Assembly: GCF_004345615.1 (NCBI RefSeq)
Contig: NZ_SLWK01000002.1
Location: 248,001 to 312,000 of the forward strand
Length of the DNA stretch: 64,000 nt
Reading direction: 5' to 3'
DNA from: Natronoflexus pectinivorans
GTDB lineage: Bacteria; Bacteroidota; Bacteroidia; Bacteroidales; Marinilabiliaceae
Below, one piece after another: positions 52,615-61,841 of this stretch (its first letter is position 1; each line of letters opens with the position of its first letter). The position numbers and the translations under genes were made by a program. The notes below the pieces were generated by a model. It was not told the DNA's origin, made no database searches, and saw only the letters and a list, made by a program, of their open reading frames with translations.

Positions 52615-53346
52615 ATGGATATAGTTCCGTATACTCAACAAAGGGGCACAAAAAAAGAACAGGTTACATACATGTTCAATAAAATAGCCCCTCAATACGA
52701 CTTGTTGAATCATTTATTCTCATTTGGAATTGATAAAGACTGGCGTCGAAAGGTTGTTGACGAGGTAAAAAAAACTAAAAATCCAGTTATCCTTGATGTA
52801 GCAACTGGTACCGGTGATTTGGCTTTAGCTCTTGCTGCCAGTCGTCCTACAGCCATTCATGCCATCGATATTTCTCCGGGGATGCTTAATATTGCCAGGA
52901 AAAAGGTGTTAAGCCGAGGTTTACAAAACACCATTATGCTAACCGAAGCCGATTCAGAAGCCATCCCCTTTCCGAATGGTAAATTTGATGTGGCCACAGT
53001 GGCTTTTGGTGTCAGAAATTTTGGTAACTTGAATCTTGGATTGATTGAGATTAACCGGGTACTTAAACCCGGCGGAAAAATCATCGTATTGGAGTTCTCC
53101 AGGCCAAATGTTTTTCCCATGAAGCAATTTTACCGATGTTATTTCAATCGACTGATTCCGTTTTGCGGAGCTCTTTTTTCCAAAGACAGAGAGGCTTATT
53201 CATACTTGTCGGCCTCCGTTATGGCCTTCCCCGAGGGTGCAGAGTTTGAACAGGAATTGATGATGGCTGGTTTTGATGACATAAAGACTCATAGACTGAG
53301 TTTAGGTATTGCTTCAATTTATATTGCAACGAAGTCTTTGCAATAA
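52615..53346 (+). CDS. menG: Demethylmenaquinone methyltransferase (UbiE/MenG)
   Basis: 243 residues. Family signatures include YMFNKIAPQYDLLNHLFSFG at the N-terminus, the SAM loop DVATGTGDLALALA, AVAFGVRNFGNLNLG-like sequence (observed VAFGVRNFGNLNLG) and RVLKPGGKIIVLEFSRP. It methylates demethylmenaquinone to menaquinone, completing the quinone used in respiration. It starts 7 bp after purL and 60 bp before the PorT gene. The unrelated functions suggest a transcription unit of convenience; the menG-porT neighbourhood is, from memory, also found in other Bacteroidota. Function is well supported. Confidence 0.95.
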   Translation: MDIVPYTQQRGTKKEQVTYMFNKIAPQYDLLNHLFSFGIDKDWRRKVVDEVKKTKNPVILDVATGTGDLALALAASRPTAIHAIDISPGMLNIARKKVLSRGLQNTIMLTEADSEAIPFPNGKFDVATVAFGVRNFGNLNLGLIEINRVLKPGGKIIVLEFSRPNVFPMKQFYRCYFNRLIPFCGALFSKDREAYSYLSASVMAFPEGAEFEQELMMAGFDDIKTHRLSLGIASIYIATKSLQ

Positions 53347-53406
53347 TATCAGTGATTATTCGTTTTATTCGCTAAACCATTATGTTTTTTTGATATCCGA
53401 CTTCAG

Positions 53407-54114
53407 ATGAAGAAAGTTGTTTCCATAATCCTGTTTATCCTGGTGTGTTTCGCATTGGCTGCGCAGCCATCAAAAAGAAGGGTGCCAAACTTGCCTTCTT
53501 TTGATGATCGTCATCTGAACTTTGGATTTCTGATCGGGTTAAACACTATGGATTTTAGAGTGGTTCATGCAAATCCATCTGATGTGACAGGAACGGAGAT
53601 GAGATATGCCGATGTAGTAAATCTCAACCCGGGAATTAATATCGGTATGGTTACAAGCTTCAGGCTCAATCAGTACCTGAACTTGCGATTGTTGCCGGGA
53701 ATCAGTTTTGGTCAGCGAGATTTACACTTTATCAGCAATGATGGAGAAGAAGACAGATGGCCCCTTGAGGTTAAGTCAACTTTCATTGAATGCCCCATTC
53801 TCATAAAGTTCAATGGTGCCAGAATGACCAATGCAAAACCATATCTGGTGGCCGGCGTTAATCCCCGTTTCGACCTTGCCAAAAGTAAAAAGGACGGGAT
53901 ATTAATGCGTCCTTTCGACCTCTACTGGGAATTAGGTGCGGGAATCGACTCCTATATGAGCTACTTCAGATTTTCTACCGAATTGAAAATTTCTGTGGGC
54001 ATGTTGAATGTATTAAGTCCGGAAGGAACCGGAGAGCCTGAAGATGTTCTATACACAAATGTTTTGGACAGGCTAACATCCCGCATTTTTGTTCTCACCT
54101 TTTATTTCGAGTAA
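53407..54114 (+). CDS. porT: PorT-like outer-membrane protein, type IX secretion component
   Basis: 235 residues. The signal peptide (MKKVVSIILFILVCFALAAQ) precedes a small beta-barrel. The run NLPSFDDRHLNFGFLIGLNT is the usual mature start of PorT proteins, and the middle (FIECPILIKFNGARMTNAKPYL, ELGAGIDSYMSYFRFSTELK) keeps the family pattern. PorT (SprT) is needed for T9SS export, though its exact role in the machine is not settled. Its presence fits three T9SS cargo proteins in the same window. It follows menG on the same strand. Confusion with other ~230-residue barrels is possible, but the N-terminal motif is distinctive. Confidence 0.88.
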   Translation: MKKVVSIILFILVCFALAAQPSKRRVPNLPSFDDRHLNFGFLIGLNTMDFRVVHANPSDVTGTEMRYADVVNLNPGINIGMVTSFRLNQYLNLRLLPGISFGQRDLHFISNDGEEDRWPLEVKSTFIECPILIKFNGARMTNAKPYLVAGVNPRFDLAKSKKDGILMRPFDLYWELGAGIDSYMSYFRFSTELKISVGMLNVLSPEGTGEPEDVLYTNVLDRLTSRIFVLTFYFE

Positions 54115-54304
54115 ACCATCAGTTTTTTGATGTCTTAACGGTTATTTAGTAAAGACGCTGATATATTTATAAGGATAAATCAATCCGATATGATATATTT
54201 GCAAAAATGTCGTTTTTTAGTTTATCACTTCTGATTCTTCATAATTTGAAGATCAGCATCAATCCCTGAGAGGATTGACTCGATGATCTAACGCTCTGTA
54301 GTTA

Positions 54305-55876
54305 ATGAAAAAAGAGGTTGTACTCAGAATTACTCCCCAGGAGGCTTATGATGATGCTAAGGTGTTATCACTTATCGCATCTGCTTTGAAGGTGAAGCCT
54401 TCAAAAGTAACAGGATATTACATTCGTAAACGTTCAATTGATGCACGACGTGCGCCAGTCATGATACAACTTCATATCATGGCCTGGGCCAATGCGCCAA
54501 TGATAAAACCAGAAATGGCCTCTTTTGATTACCCTGATGTCAGCCGTTCGCCTGAGGTGATTATTGCAGGAGCCGGCCCGGGAGGGCTTTTTGCTGCGTT
54601 GAGGTTGATTGAACACGGTTTAAAACCAATCATACTTGAAAGGGGAAAGTCCGTAAGCGATCGAAAAAGGGATGTCGCCTTGCTCAACCGCAACCATCCG
54701 GTTAATCCTGATTCCAACTATGCTTTTGGCGAAGGTGGTGCAGGAACTTTTTCTGATGGAAAACTTTATACCCGAAGCACTAAGCGAGGAGACTTTAAGC
54801 GTTTTTTGGAAATATTATGTTTTCATGGTGCTCATCAGGATATTTTAATAGACGCTCATCCTCACATCGGTACAGATAAATTGCCAGGAGTTATTAAAAA
54901 CATCAGGGAAACAATTATTAATGCAGGGGGCGAAGTTCGTTTCGAAACCAAAGTAAAAGACCTCATCATTGATGGTGATACGGTGTGTGGAGTGGTTACT
55001 TCTAACGATGAGAAAATTTTTGGGGAAGCTCTTATTTTGGCCACCGGACATTCAGCTCGCGATGTTTATGAGATGCTGCATTACAGAGCAATTAAACTGG
55101 AAGCAAAAACTTGGGCAATGGGCGTCAGGGTGGAGCATCCTCAGCATCTGATTGATCAGATACAGTACCATTCACCCGAGGGAAGAGGAGAGTATCTGCC
55201 AGCTGCATCATACAACTTTTCCTGTCAGGTTGAAAATCGTGGTGTTTATTCGTTTTGCATGTGTCCGGGTGGAATTATTGTCCCTGCAATGACAGGAGAA
55301 CAGGAGATGGTCGTTAACGGGATGTCGGCATCGGGACGAAATTCTCCTTTTGCCAACAGTGGAATGGTCGTGGAGATTCATTCTCAGGATCTGGACGGAT
55401 ATAAAAAGCACGGTGATTTGGCCGGGCTGGTTTTTCAAAAGGAGGTTGAAAAACTGTGCTTTGTGAACGGAGGAAAGAATAATGTTGCTCCGGCGCAGGG
55501 ATTGGTGGACTTTGTGAATGGAAAACTATCATTTGATCTTCCTGAAACATCATACATTCCGGGTGTGATTAGTGCTCCGCTGCACTTCATTCTTCCAGAA
55601 ATAATCTCAGCAAGGTTGCGTGAAGGATTCAAAATGTTTGGTAAATGGGCCAAAGGGTTTCTCACTGACGAAGCCATTGTTTTGGGGACAGAAAGCCGCA
55701 CATCTTCGCCTGTCAGAATTCCGAGAGACTCTTCAACTCTCGAACACATACAGATCAAGAAACTTTACCCATGCGGAGAAGGTGCCGGTTATGCCGGAGG
55801 TATTGCTTCTTCTGCACTTGATGGCGAGCGCTGTGCCGACATGGTTGCGCGCTCTTTGGGACTTGTTAAGGATTAG
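54305..55876 (+). CDS. FAD-dependent dehydrogenase, COG2509 type
   Basis: 523 residues. Residues ~1-75 are a small N-terminal domain (VTGYYIRKRSIDARR) found in this family; the FAD-binding Rossmann loop IIAGAGPGGLFAALRLIEHG lies at ~81-100, followed by NYAFGEGGAGTFSDGKLYTR, a flavin-contacting segment. The C-terminal AGYAGGIASSALDGERCADM closes the FAD site. No experimentally settled substrate is known to me for this COG2509 group, which is often annotated only as oxidoreductase. Cytoplasmic. Its stop overlaps by 11 bp the end of the convergent trmH-type gene. Confidence 0.9.
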   Translation: MKKEVVLRITPQEAYDDAKVLSLIASALKVKPSKVTGYYIRKRSIDARRAPVMIQLHIMAWANAPMIKPEMASFDYPDVSRSPEVIIAGAGPGGLFAALRLIEHGLKPIILERGKSVSDRKRDVALLNRNHPVNPDSNYAFGEGGAGTFSDGKLYTRSTKRGDFKRFLEILCFHGAHQDILIDAHPHIGTDKLPGVIKNIRETIINAGGEVRFETKVKDLIIDGDTVCGVVTSNDEKIFGEALILATGHSARDVYEMLHYRAIKLEAKTWAMGVRVEHPQHLIDQIQYHSPEGRGEYLPAASYNFSCQVENRGVYSFCMCPGGIIVPAMTGEQEMVVNGMSASGRNSPFANSGMVVEIHSQDLDGYKKHGDLAGLVFQKEVEKLCFVNGGKNNVAPAQGLVDFVNGKLSFDLPETSYIPGVISAPLHFILPEIISARLREGFKMFGKWAKGFLTDEAIVLGTESRTSSPVRIPRDSSTLEHIQIKKLYPCGEGAGYAGGIASSALDGERCADMVARSLGLVKD

Positions 55877-56648
55877 GCATCATAAGTCGCCTTCTGAATT
55901 CGGAACAGATAATTGCTGTGGCAACTCCTGCATTTAACGATTCGGATGTTTTTTCCCCTCCGGGATATGATGGAATGGATATTCTACCGGTTACCAGATG
56001 GTCAACCTCCGGACGAATGCCATTTCCTTCGTTACCAATGATGATCAGGCACCCCTCGGATAACTCCGAGTGATAAAGATTGTTGCATCCCGGATAAGTT
56101 CCATAAACGGGGTTTTGCGTCTCATTTTTATATCTGACAATAAACTCCGGCAAGTCAGTGTAGTGAACGGGAACCCTGACGGCAGAACCCATAGTGGCTT
56201 GTACCACTTTGGGATTGTAAAAGTCGGCAGTGTCGATACTGCAAACAATATGCTCTATCCCAAACCAGTCTGCAATTCGTATGATGGTGCCAAGGTTTCC
56301 TGGGTCTTGTATCCCGTCGAGAATTAAAACTGTTTTATTTTGAATGGCACTATTATTGAGATGATATTTAAACTGAGGAAACAGAGCTAAAACGCCTTTG
56401 GGCGTTTTTAGAAACGAAACAGATGATAGTTCATTGCGTGAAACGTGAATTAAATTCTCCGTTATCAATTCGGGATTATCAGGTAACCAATCGTCTGACA
56501 CAATAAGTAAATGAGGAACTATACCCGCTGATATGAATTCGTTCACGGTTTTGTTTCCTTCAGCCAAAAAAAGTCCATGGAGGTCACGGTATTTTTTTTG
56601 CCCCATAGAGGCAATCAGTTTCTTTTGGGATTTACTTAGCATCATCAT
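55866..56648 (-). CDS. TrmH/SpoU family RNA 2'-O-methyltransferase
   Basis: 260 residues from ATG 56648 (an ATG at 56642 is equally credible). Motif 1 ILDGIQDPGNLGTIIRIADW, motif 2 IIGNEGNGI and motif 3 SLNAGVATAIICSE form the SPOUT knot. The N-terminal domain (KYRDLHGLFLAEGNKTVNEF) is the RNA-binding module of the RlmB/TsnR-like branch. It probably methylates a ribose in tRNA or rRNA; the target is unknown. A long 5' extension that overlaps the divergent tamL gene is open but unlikely to be used. A minus-strand TACTTTTG box (56667-56674) sits 19 bp before the start. Confidence 0.92.
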   Translation of the reverse strand: MMMLSKSQKKLIASMGQKKYRDLHGLFLAEGNKTVNEFISAGIVPHLLIVSDDWLPDNPELITENLIHVSRNELSSVSFLKTPKGVLALFPQFKYHLNNSAIQNKTVLILDGIQDPGNLGTIIRIADWFGIEHIVCSIDTADFYNPKVVQATMGSAVRVPVHYTDLPEFIVRYKNETQNPVYGTYPGCNNLYHSELSEGCLIIIGNEGNGIRPEVDHLVTGRISIPSYPGGEKTSESLNAGVATAIICSEFRRRLMMPNP

Positions 56649-56654
56649 TTTTTT

Positions 56655-56674
56655 TACCTTTGTTTGCAAAAGTA
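56655..56674. promoter_or_regulatory. Two opposed -7 boxes between trmH-type gene and tamL
   Basis: TACCTTTG (56655-56662, plus) and TACTTTTG (56667-56674, minus) point past each other with 4 bp between, in a 37-bp gap between the two start codons. Neither has a perfect TTG 19 nt upstream. If both are used, RNA polymerase cannot occupy both at once. Confidence 0.55.
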
Positions 56675-56685
56675 ATAAACTGTAA

Positions 56686-59016
56686 ATGATATTCAGAACA
56701 GATAGAGCAAACCTGCTTGTTTTTTTTATTTTTATTTTGTTTGTGCTTCTGCCGGGATGTCGCAGCACGAAGTACGTTCCCGAGGGGGAACGTTTACTTA
56801 CGCGCGTACAAATCAGAAATGATGCCAGGGATATTTCCCGTGATGATCTGCGGGGATACATCAGGCAACAGGAAAATCTGCGAATTCTCGGATTTTGGAA
56901 ATTGCACCTTGGTATTTATAATTTGTCAGGGCGCGATGATTCAAAGGGGTTTAACAGATGGTTACGCCGCATTGGAGAAGCCCCGGTTATTTATGACTCA
57001 ACATTGGTTGATCGTTCAGTTGATCAAATGCAATTGTTTTTAAGAAACAGGGGGTACTATCTTGCAGAGGTTTCTGATACCGTAACTTTTCCAACCCGTA
57101 GACGTGCCAGAGTAAAGTACACGGTTGAATCTGGTCCGCGCTATCGGTTAAACAATGTTTACTACAGAATTGATGATGACAGCATCCGTCCATACGTTTT
57201 AAGCGATACTACAAACACCTTTTTGCGTCGGGGGCGCGGTTTTACAGTTCAGATGCATAATCAGGAAAGAGACCGAATAACTGAAAACCTAAGGAATAAC
57301 GGGTTCTTCAATTTTTCCAGAGAATTTATCTATTTTTTAGCGGACAGTTCAGTTGGGAACCACAGAGTGAATGACACATTGGTTATTATACCTCCTCCTC
57401 AAAATATGTCAGGTAGAACAGAGTCGGGAAACCATGCCCGATATTCCATCAGAAATGTATTTTTTCAGGTTGGTATAGACCCCCAGGAGAGATCAATTGA
57501 TGGAATTCGTCCTGATTTTCAGGCTGACACTTTGTTTTACCAAGGGTTCTATTTCGTGTTTGAAGATGAACTGGACTTTAAGCCGGAAGTTCTCCTAAAC
57601 AGTAACAGCATCATGCCGGGAGGGTTATTTCGCAGTAGTCAGGTTGAAAGAACTCAAATATTGCTGAGCGATTTGCGCATATTCAGATATATCAATATCC
57701 GTTTTAGGGAGCTTGAAGGGGAGTTTGACGAGCATGGGAATAAAATTCTGGATTGTGTAATACATGTGGTACCTGGTAAATATCAGTCATACGCTCTTGA
57801 GGTTGAAGGAACCAACTCATCAGGAAATCTCGGTGCTGCGGGTAATATCAAGTACCAACATAAAAATATTTTTAATGGAGCCGAACTATTTACTCTCAAT
57901 ACCAGGGTAGCCAGGCAAAATCAGTTCGTAATGCGCAGCGGTAGCAAAGAGCAGTTCAATACCATGGAGTTTGGAGCAGAGGGTTCGGTCGTATTCCCGC
58001 AGTTTTTGCTTCCTGTCAGGATTGAAAGGTTCAGACAAAGATACAATCCGAAAACAACCATTGCCGCTGCATATAACTATCAGCGACGACCAGATTATAC
58101 ACGCACAATTGTAAATGCTCGTATGGGTTACACATGGCGTGCTTCCAGGTATAGTACACATTCATTCTTCCCATTGGACTTCAATCTTGTTAATATTCCC
58201 AGTGTCAGCGATGCTTTTAAAGCCATTATTGATGAGTCGTTTCTGCGTTATGCATATGAAGATCACCTCATTGCCAACCTCAACTATACCTATATCTTTA
58301 ATCAGCAGGAAATTGGTCAACGATGGCGCAATTTCTGGTATTTGAGATTGTCACTTGAATCTGCAGGGAATATCCTTGATCTGATGGCTCCTTTATGGTC
58401 TGAAAATATGCAGGATGGGTATAATACCATTCTCGGGATAAGGTATGCACAATATTTGAAAGCGGACATAGACGTCCGCTACCACAGTCCCATTGACAGA
58501 TACACATCTCTTACCTACAGGTTTTTTGGAGGAGTAGGAATTCCTTACGGAAACCTTAATGTACTGCCATTCGAAAAAAGATACTTTTCCGGAGGAGCCA
58601 ATAGCATAAGGGCCTGGCCCGTAAGGGGTCTGGGGCCTGGTTCTTCGTCCGATGACCGATTAACATGGTACAACCAGACCGCTGATATTAAACTAGAGGC
58701 CAATGTGGAATATCGTTTCCCATTATTTTGGCTTCTGGAAGGAGCATTGTTTGTTGATGTGGGAAACATCTGGGGCATTCGTCCTGAAGGTAGTATGGAG
58801 GATGGCCTTTTTGAGTTTGACCGTTTTTATCGTCAACTTGCTGTCGGCACAGGGTTTGGTACGCGATTTGACTTTAACTACTTTATTTTCAGAATTGATA
58901 CTGGTCTGAAACTTCGGGATCCGGCAGAGCTTTCTGGTGACAGATGGATTCCTTTTTCCAGAAGCTATAATTGGAATGATGTCGCATTTAATTTTGCCAT
59001 TGGATATCCTTTCTGA
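56686..59016 (+). CDS. tamL: TamL-type lipoprotein of the Omp85 / BamA-TamA superfamily
   Basis: 776 residues. Lipoprotein signal with Cys25 in LLPGCRSTKY. Residues ~28-330 contain POTRA-like domains (VPEGERLLTRVQIRN, then VKYTVESGPRYRLNNVYYRI). The C-terminal ~400 residues are the Omp85 barrel, with FSGGANSIRAWPVRGLGPG as the loop-6 (R)G motif and a terminal Phe (NFAIGYPF). Bacteroidota TamL is a lipidated TamA relative that helps place proteins in the outer membrane, with TamB as its inner-membrane partner; TamB is not in this window. Its divergent neighbour is a TrmH-type methyltransferase. A hairpin at 59142 ends the gene. Confidence 0.9.
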   Translation: MIFRTDRANLLVFFIFILFVLLPGCRSTKYVPEGERLLTRVQIRNDARDISRDDLRGYIRQQENLRILGFWKLHLGIYNLSGRDDSKGFNRWLRRIGEAPVIYDSTLVDRSVDQMQLFLRNRGYYLAEVSDTVTFPTRRRARVKYTVESGPRYRLNNVYYRIDDDSIRPYVLSDTTNTFLRRGRGFTVQMHNQERDRITENLRNNGFFNFSREFIYFLADSSVGNHRVNDTLVIIPPPQNMSGRTESGNHARYSIRNVFFQVGIDPQERSIDGIRPDFQADTLFYQGFYFVFEDELDFKPEVLLNSNSIMPGGLFRSSQVERTQILLSDLRIFRYINIRFRELEGEFDEHGNKILDCVIHVVPGKYQSYALEVEGTNSSGNLGAAGNIKYQHKNIFNGAELFTLNTRVARQNQFVMRSGSKEQFNTMEFGAEGSVVFPQFLLPVRIERFRQRYNPKTTIAAAYNYQRRPDYTRTIVNARMGYTWRASRYSTHSFFPLDFNLVNIPSVSDAFKAIIDESFLRYAYEDHLIANLNYTYIFNQQEIGQRWRNFWYLRLSLESAGNILDLMAPLWSENMQDGYNTILGIRYAQYLKADIDVRYHSPIDRYTSLTYRFFGGVGIPYGNLNVLPFEKRYFSGGANSIRAWPVRGLGPGSSSDDRLTWYNQTADIKLEANVEYRFPLFWLLEGALFVDVGNIWGIRPEGSMEDGLFEFDRFYRQLAVGTGFGTRFDFNYFIFRIDTGLKLRDPAELSGDRWIPFSRSYNWNDVAFNFAIGYPF

Positions 59017-59141
59017 AAATGGGACGATTTTATGCCATTGGTTTAGTCAGTGGACTTTAATTTTGGGGAAATCTCAGTCGAACGGGGCTAGGGGTAAGCG
59101 AGGGAGATAATTCAGATTTGAATTGACACTAGTTAAGAAAC

Positions 59142-59174
59142 AAAAAGGAGTTTCCATAACGGAAACTCCTTTTT
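59142..59174. terminator. Bidirectional terminator between tamL and fba
   Basis: AAAAAGGAGTTTCC and GGAAACTCCTTTTT give a perfect 14-bp stem with a 5-nt loop, flanked by A- and T-runs that suit both strands. Confidence 0.9.
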
Positions 59175-59195
59175 ATATTTTCTAAAATGATTTGA

Positions 59196-60191
59196 TTAAG
59201 CTTTTCCGGCTGAACCTAAAACATTTTTGTTTTTGTGCATATATAACTCCTTTAAAGCATCACGAGCAGGTCCAAGATATTTTCTGGGGTCAAACTCACC
59301 TGGATTTTCTGCCATTACTTTGCGAACGGCAGCAGTCATTGCTAAACGGCCGTCTGAGTCGATGTTGATTTTGCAAACGGCTGATTTTGCCGCCTTACGC
59401 AATTGCTCCTCAGGAATTCCAACTGCAGCTTTAATGGCTCCACCGTTTTCATTAATGGTATTCACATGCTCCACTGGAACTGAAGATGCTCCATGAAGTA
59501 CAATTGGGAATCCGGGGATTCTTTTTTCTATCTCTTCAAGAATCTCGAACTTCAATGGGGGAGGAACCAAAACTCCATCTTCGTTTTTGGTACACTGCTC
59601 TGGTGTAAATTTGTGAGCTCCGTGAGAAGTTCCGATAGAAATAGCCAGTGAGTCAACTCCGGTACGTTTAACGAAATCTTCAACCTCTTCAGGGCGTGTA
59701 TAAGTAGACTCTTCTGCAACAACGTCGTCTTCAACGCCGGCAAGAATTCCTAGCTCTCCCTCAACGGTTACACCTTTAGAATGAGCGTACTCAACTACTT
59801 TTTTGGTTAACGCTATGTTCTCTTCGTATGAGTGGTGTGAACCATCAATCATAACAGAAGAGAATCCGCTGTCGATACACTCTTTGCAAAGCTCAAAAGT
59901 ATCGCCGTGGTCTAGATGCAAAACGATAGGAATTTCACATCCAAGCTCTTTTACATATTCAACCGCTCCTTTAGCCATGTTTCTGAGTAAAGTTGCATTG
60001 GCGTATTTACGGGCACCTGACGATACCTGAAGAATAACCGGTGATTTGGTCTCTACACAAGCCATTAAAATTGACTGAAGCTGCTCGAGGTTATTGAAGT
60101 TATATGCCGGGATGGCATAACCTCCGGCAACGGCTTTTGCAAAAAGCTCTTTGCTATTTACAAGACCTAATTCTTTGTAACTTATTGCCAT
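59196..60191 (-). CDS. fba: Class II fructose-bisphosphate aldolase
   Basis: 331 residues. Zinc-binding and catalytic landmarks are PIVLHLDHGDTFELCKECI, FSSVMIDGSHHSYEENI, GVTVEGELGILAGVEDDV, AISIGTSHGAHKF and FPIVLHGASSVPVEHV. It splits fructose 1,6-bisphosphate into dihydroxyacetone phosphate and glyceraldehyde 3-phosphate in glycolysis and runs the reverse in gluconeogenesis. Zn2+ replaces the Schiff-base lysine of class I. It is monocistronic: its own promoter (60261-60291, minus) and a terminator shared with tamL bound it. The start ATG is directly supported by the family N-terminus. Confidence 0.96.
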   Translation of the reverse strand: MAISYKELGLVNSKELFAKAVAGGYAIPAYNFNNLEQLQSILMACVETKSPVILQVSSGARKYANATLLRNMAKGAVEYVKELGCEIPIVLHLDHGDTFELCKECIDSGFSSVMIDGSHHSYEENIALTKKVVEYAHSKGVTVEGELGILAGVEDDVVAEESTYTRPEEVEDFVKRTGVDSLAISIGTSHGAHKFTPEQCTKNEDGVLVPPPLKFEILEEIEKRIPGFPIVLHGASSVPVEHVNTINENGGAIKAAVGIPEEQLRKAAKSAVCKINIDSDGRLAMTAAVRKVMAENPGEFDPRKYLGPARDALKELYMHKNKNVLGSAGKA

Positions 60192-60260
60192 TTTTCTATT
60201 GTTTAATTATTGGTTTTACGTGTGATATCAATGGTCTTATACCCAATGATAATTCTACCG

Positions 60261-60291
60261 CAAAAGTAGTGAAACCTTCTCACTTTTACAA
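60261..60291 (-). promoter_or_regulatory. Promoter of fba
   Basis: On the minus strand, TTG (60291-60289), a 20-nt spacer, then TACTTTTG (60268-60261), a clear Bacteroidota-type promoter 69 bp before the fba start. Confidence 0.8.
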
Positions 60292-60316
60292 TTTTTCTTC
60301 TAAAACTGAAAGTTTC

Positions 60317-60346
60317 TTGAGATTTTATAACTAAAATTTAACTTTG
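60317..60346 (+). promoter_or_regulatory. Promoter of the sodium symporter gene
   Basis: TTG (60317-60319), 19-nt spacer, TAACTTTG (60339-60346). It is divergent from the fba promoter and about 105 bp before the symporter start. Confidence 0.75.
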
Positions 60347-60450
60347 CACGAGAAATTTTAACCTGTAACACCATACAATTTTCTTTTTTTGAAATTAAAT
60401 TTGGCTCACAAAGTCAAATCTAGAATATTATTGTACCATATAAAGATATT

Positions 60451-61794
60451 ATGACAAAGCTTGATCAGACCAACAAACGGGATAATTTTACGGGGCTATT
60501 TGGAGTCATCGCTGCTGCAGCAGGATCTGCAATCGGGTTAGGGAACATTTGGCGGTTTCCATATGTTTTGGGCGACAATGGGGGAGGTGCTTTTCTTTTA
60601 CTCTATCTGGGATTTATCATTACCATATGTGTTCCTGTTATGTTGTCTGAGTTGCTCATTGGCCGAAAGGCTCAATTGAGTATTTTTGGAGCATTTCGAA
60701 AGCTCGCTCCCGGATCTTTGTGGTGGATTATTGGTTTAATGGGGGTTGCTGCTTCCTTTATGATTCTTTCTTTCTATGCGGTTGTGGCAGGGTGGACTCT
60801 GGAGTATGCTTTTTTTGCACTAAAAAACCACTTTGCAGGAATGACCCCTGCCGAACTTAAACATACTTTTGATTATCTCACAGGATCTACTTGGCGGCCG
60901 GTTGTTTTTATGCTCATTTTTATGTTTATAACTGCCATTATTGTCCAGTCCGGGATAAAAAAAGGAATAGAGCGCTACACCAAAATTTTAATGCCGCTTT
61001 TACTCGTTATTATTCTCGTATTGTGTGTTAGGTCGCTAACTTTGGATGGAGCCTCTGCCGGATTGGAATTTTTGTTTAAGCCTGATTTTAGCGCTATAAC
61101 CACAAATACGGTCATGATGGCACTGGGGCAAGCATTTTTCTCTCTGAGTCTTGGAATGGGTGTCATGGCAACATATGGTTCTTACATAAAAAAAAGGGAG
61201 AGCCTTGGTAAAACTGCTGTTTTTGTAACCATTACCGATGTATTCATTGCAATTCTTGCCGGAATTGCCATATTCCCCGCTGTTTTTGCTTTTGGTTTGC
61301 AGCCGGGACAAGAGTCGTTGGAAGGTCCCGGCCTGGTTTTTATGATTCTACCCGGAATTTTTAATCAAATGGCCGGAGGTTATTTTTTCTCTGTTTTGTT
61401 TTTCTTCTTACTGGTAATAGCAGCACTAACCTCCTCTATTTCGCTTATGGAAGTGGTTGTGGCTTACTTTGTGGAAGAACTTAAAATTAAACGGGTAAAA
61501 GCCACGTGGATTGCTGCTGCCAGCATGTCTTTTCTGTCTGCATTGTCAGCTGTTGATGGTCGCATATTTAACTTCTTTGAAAATACTTCGTCTAACATCC
61601 TGTTACCATTGGGTGGTTTATTAATCGTGATTTTTGTAGGGTGGTTCCTTGGGAAAAAGATTGTACGGGAGGAGCTTGAAGCTGATGGAAGAGTAGCATT
61701 TTACTTCAGGTTATTTGTACCTGCCATTCGTTTTTTAGCTCCCATTGCAATAGCCATGGTGTTTTTGAATGCTTTGGGAATAATAAGATTTTAA
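60451..61794 (+). CDS. Neurotransmitter:sodium symporter (NSS/SNF) family transporter
   Basis: 447 residues, about 11-12 membrane helices. The first helix has the sodium and substrate site AAAGSAIGLGNIWRFPYVLG with NGGGAFLL next to it, the NSS hallmark. Later helices keep GQAFFSLSLGMGVMATYGSY (helix 6 unwound region). Bacterial members import amino acids or amines together with Na+; the exact substrate cannot be read from sequence. It stands alone between fba and the HhH protein gene and has its own TTG-N19-TAnnTTTG promoter. Confidence 0.95.
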   Translation: MTKLDQTNKRDNFTGLFGVIAAAAGSAIGLGNIWRFPYVLGDNGGGAFLLLYLGFIITICVPVMLSELLIGRKAQLSIFGAFRKLAPGSLWWIIGLMGVAASFMILSFYAVVAGWTLEYAFFALKNHFAGMTPAELKHTFDYLTGSTWRPVVFMLIFMFITAIIVQSGIKKGIERYTKILMPLLLVIILVLCVRSLTLDGASAGLEFLFKPDFSAITTNTVMMALGQAFFSLSLGMGVMATYGSYIKKRESLGKTAVFVTITDVFIAILAGIAIFPAVFAFGLQPGQESLEGPGLVFMILPGIFNQMAGGYFFSVLFFFLLVIAALTSSISLMEVVVAYFVEELKIKRVKATWIAAASMSFLSALSAVDGRIFNFFENTSSNILLPLGGLLIVIFVGWFLGKKIVREELEADGRVAFYFRLFVPAIRFLAPIAIAMVFLNALGIIRF

Positions 61795-61841
61795 AAAATT
61801 GACTTTTTGCAGGGCACTTTATATTTTGCATCTAAAAAAAG

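Noticed and set aside
56649-56861. 5' extension of the TrmH-type gene across tamL
   Set aside because: The added 71 residues are antisense to the tamL lipoprotein signal and look like shadow sequence; both genes have promoter boxes in the gap.
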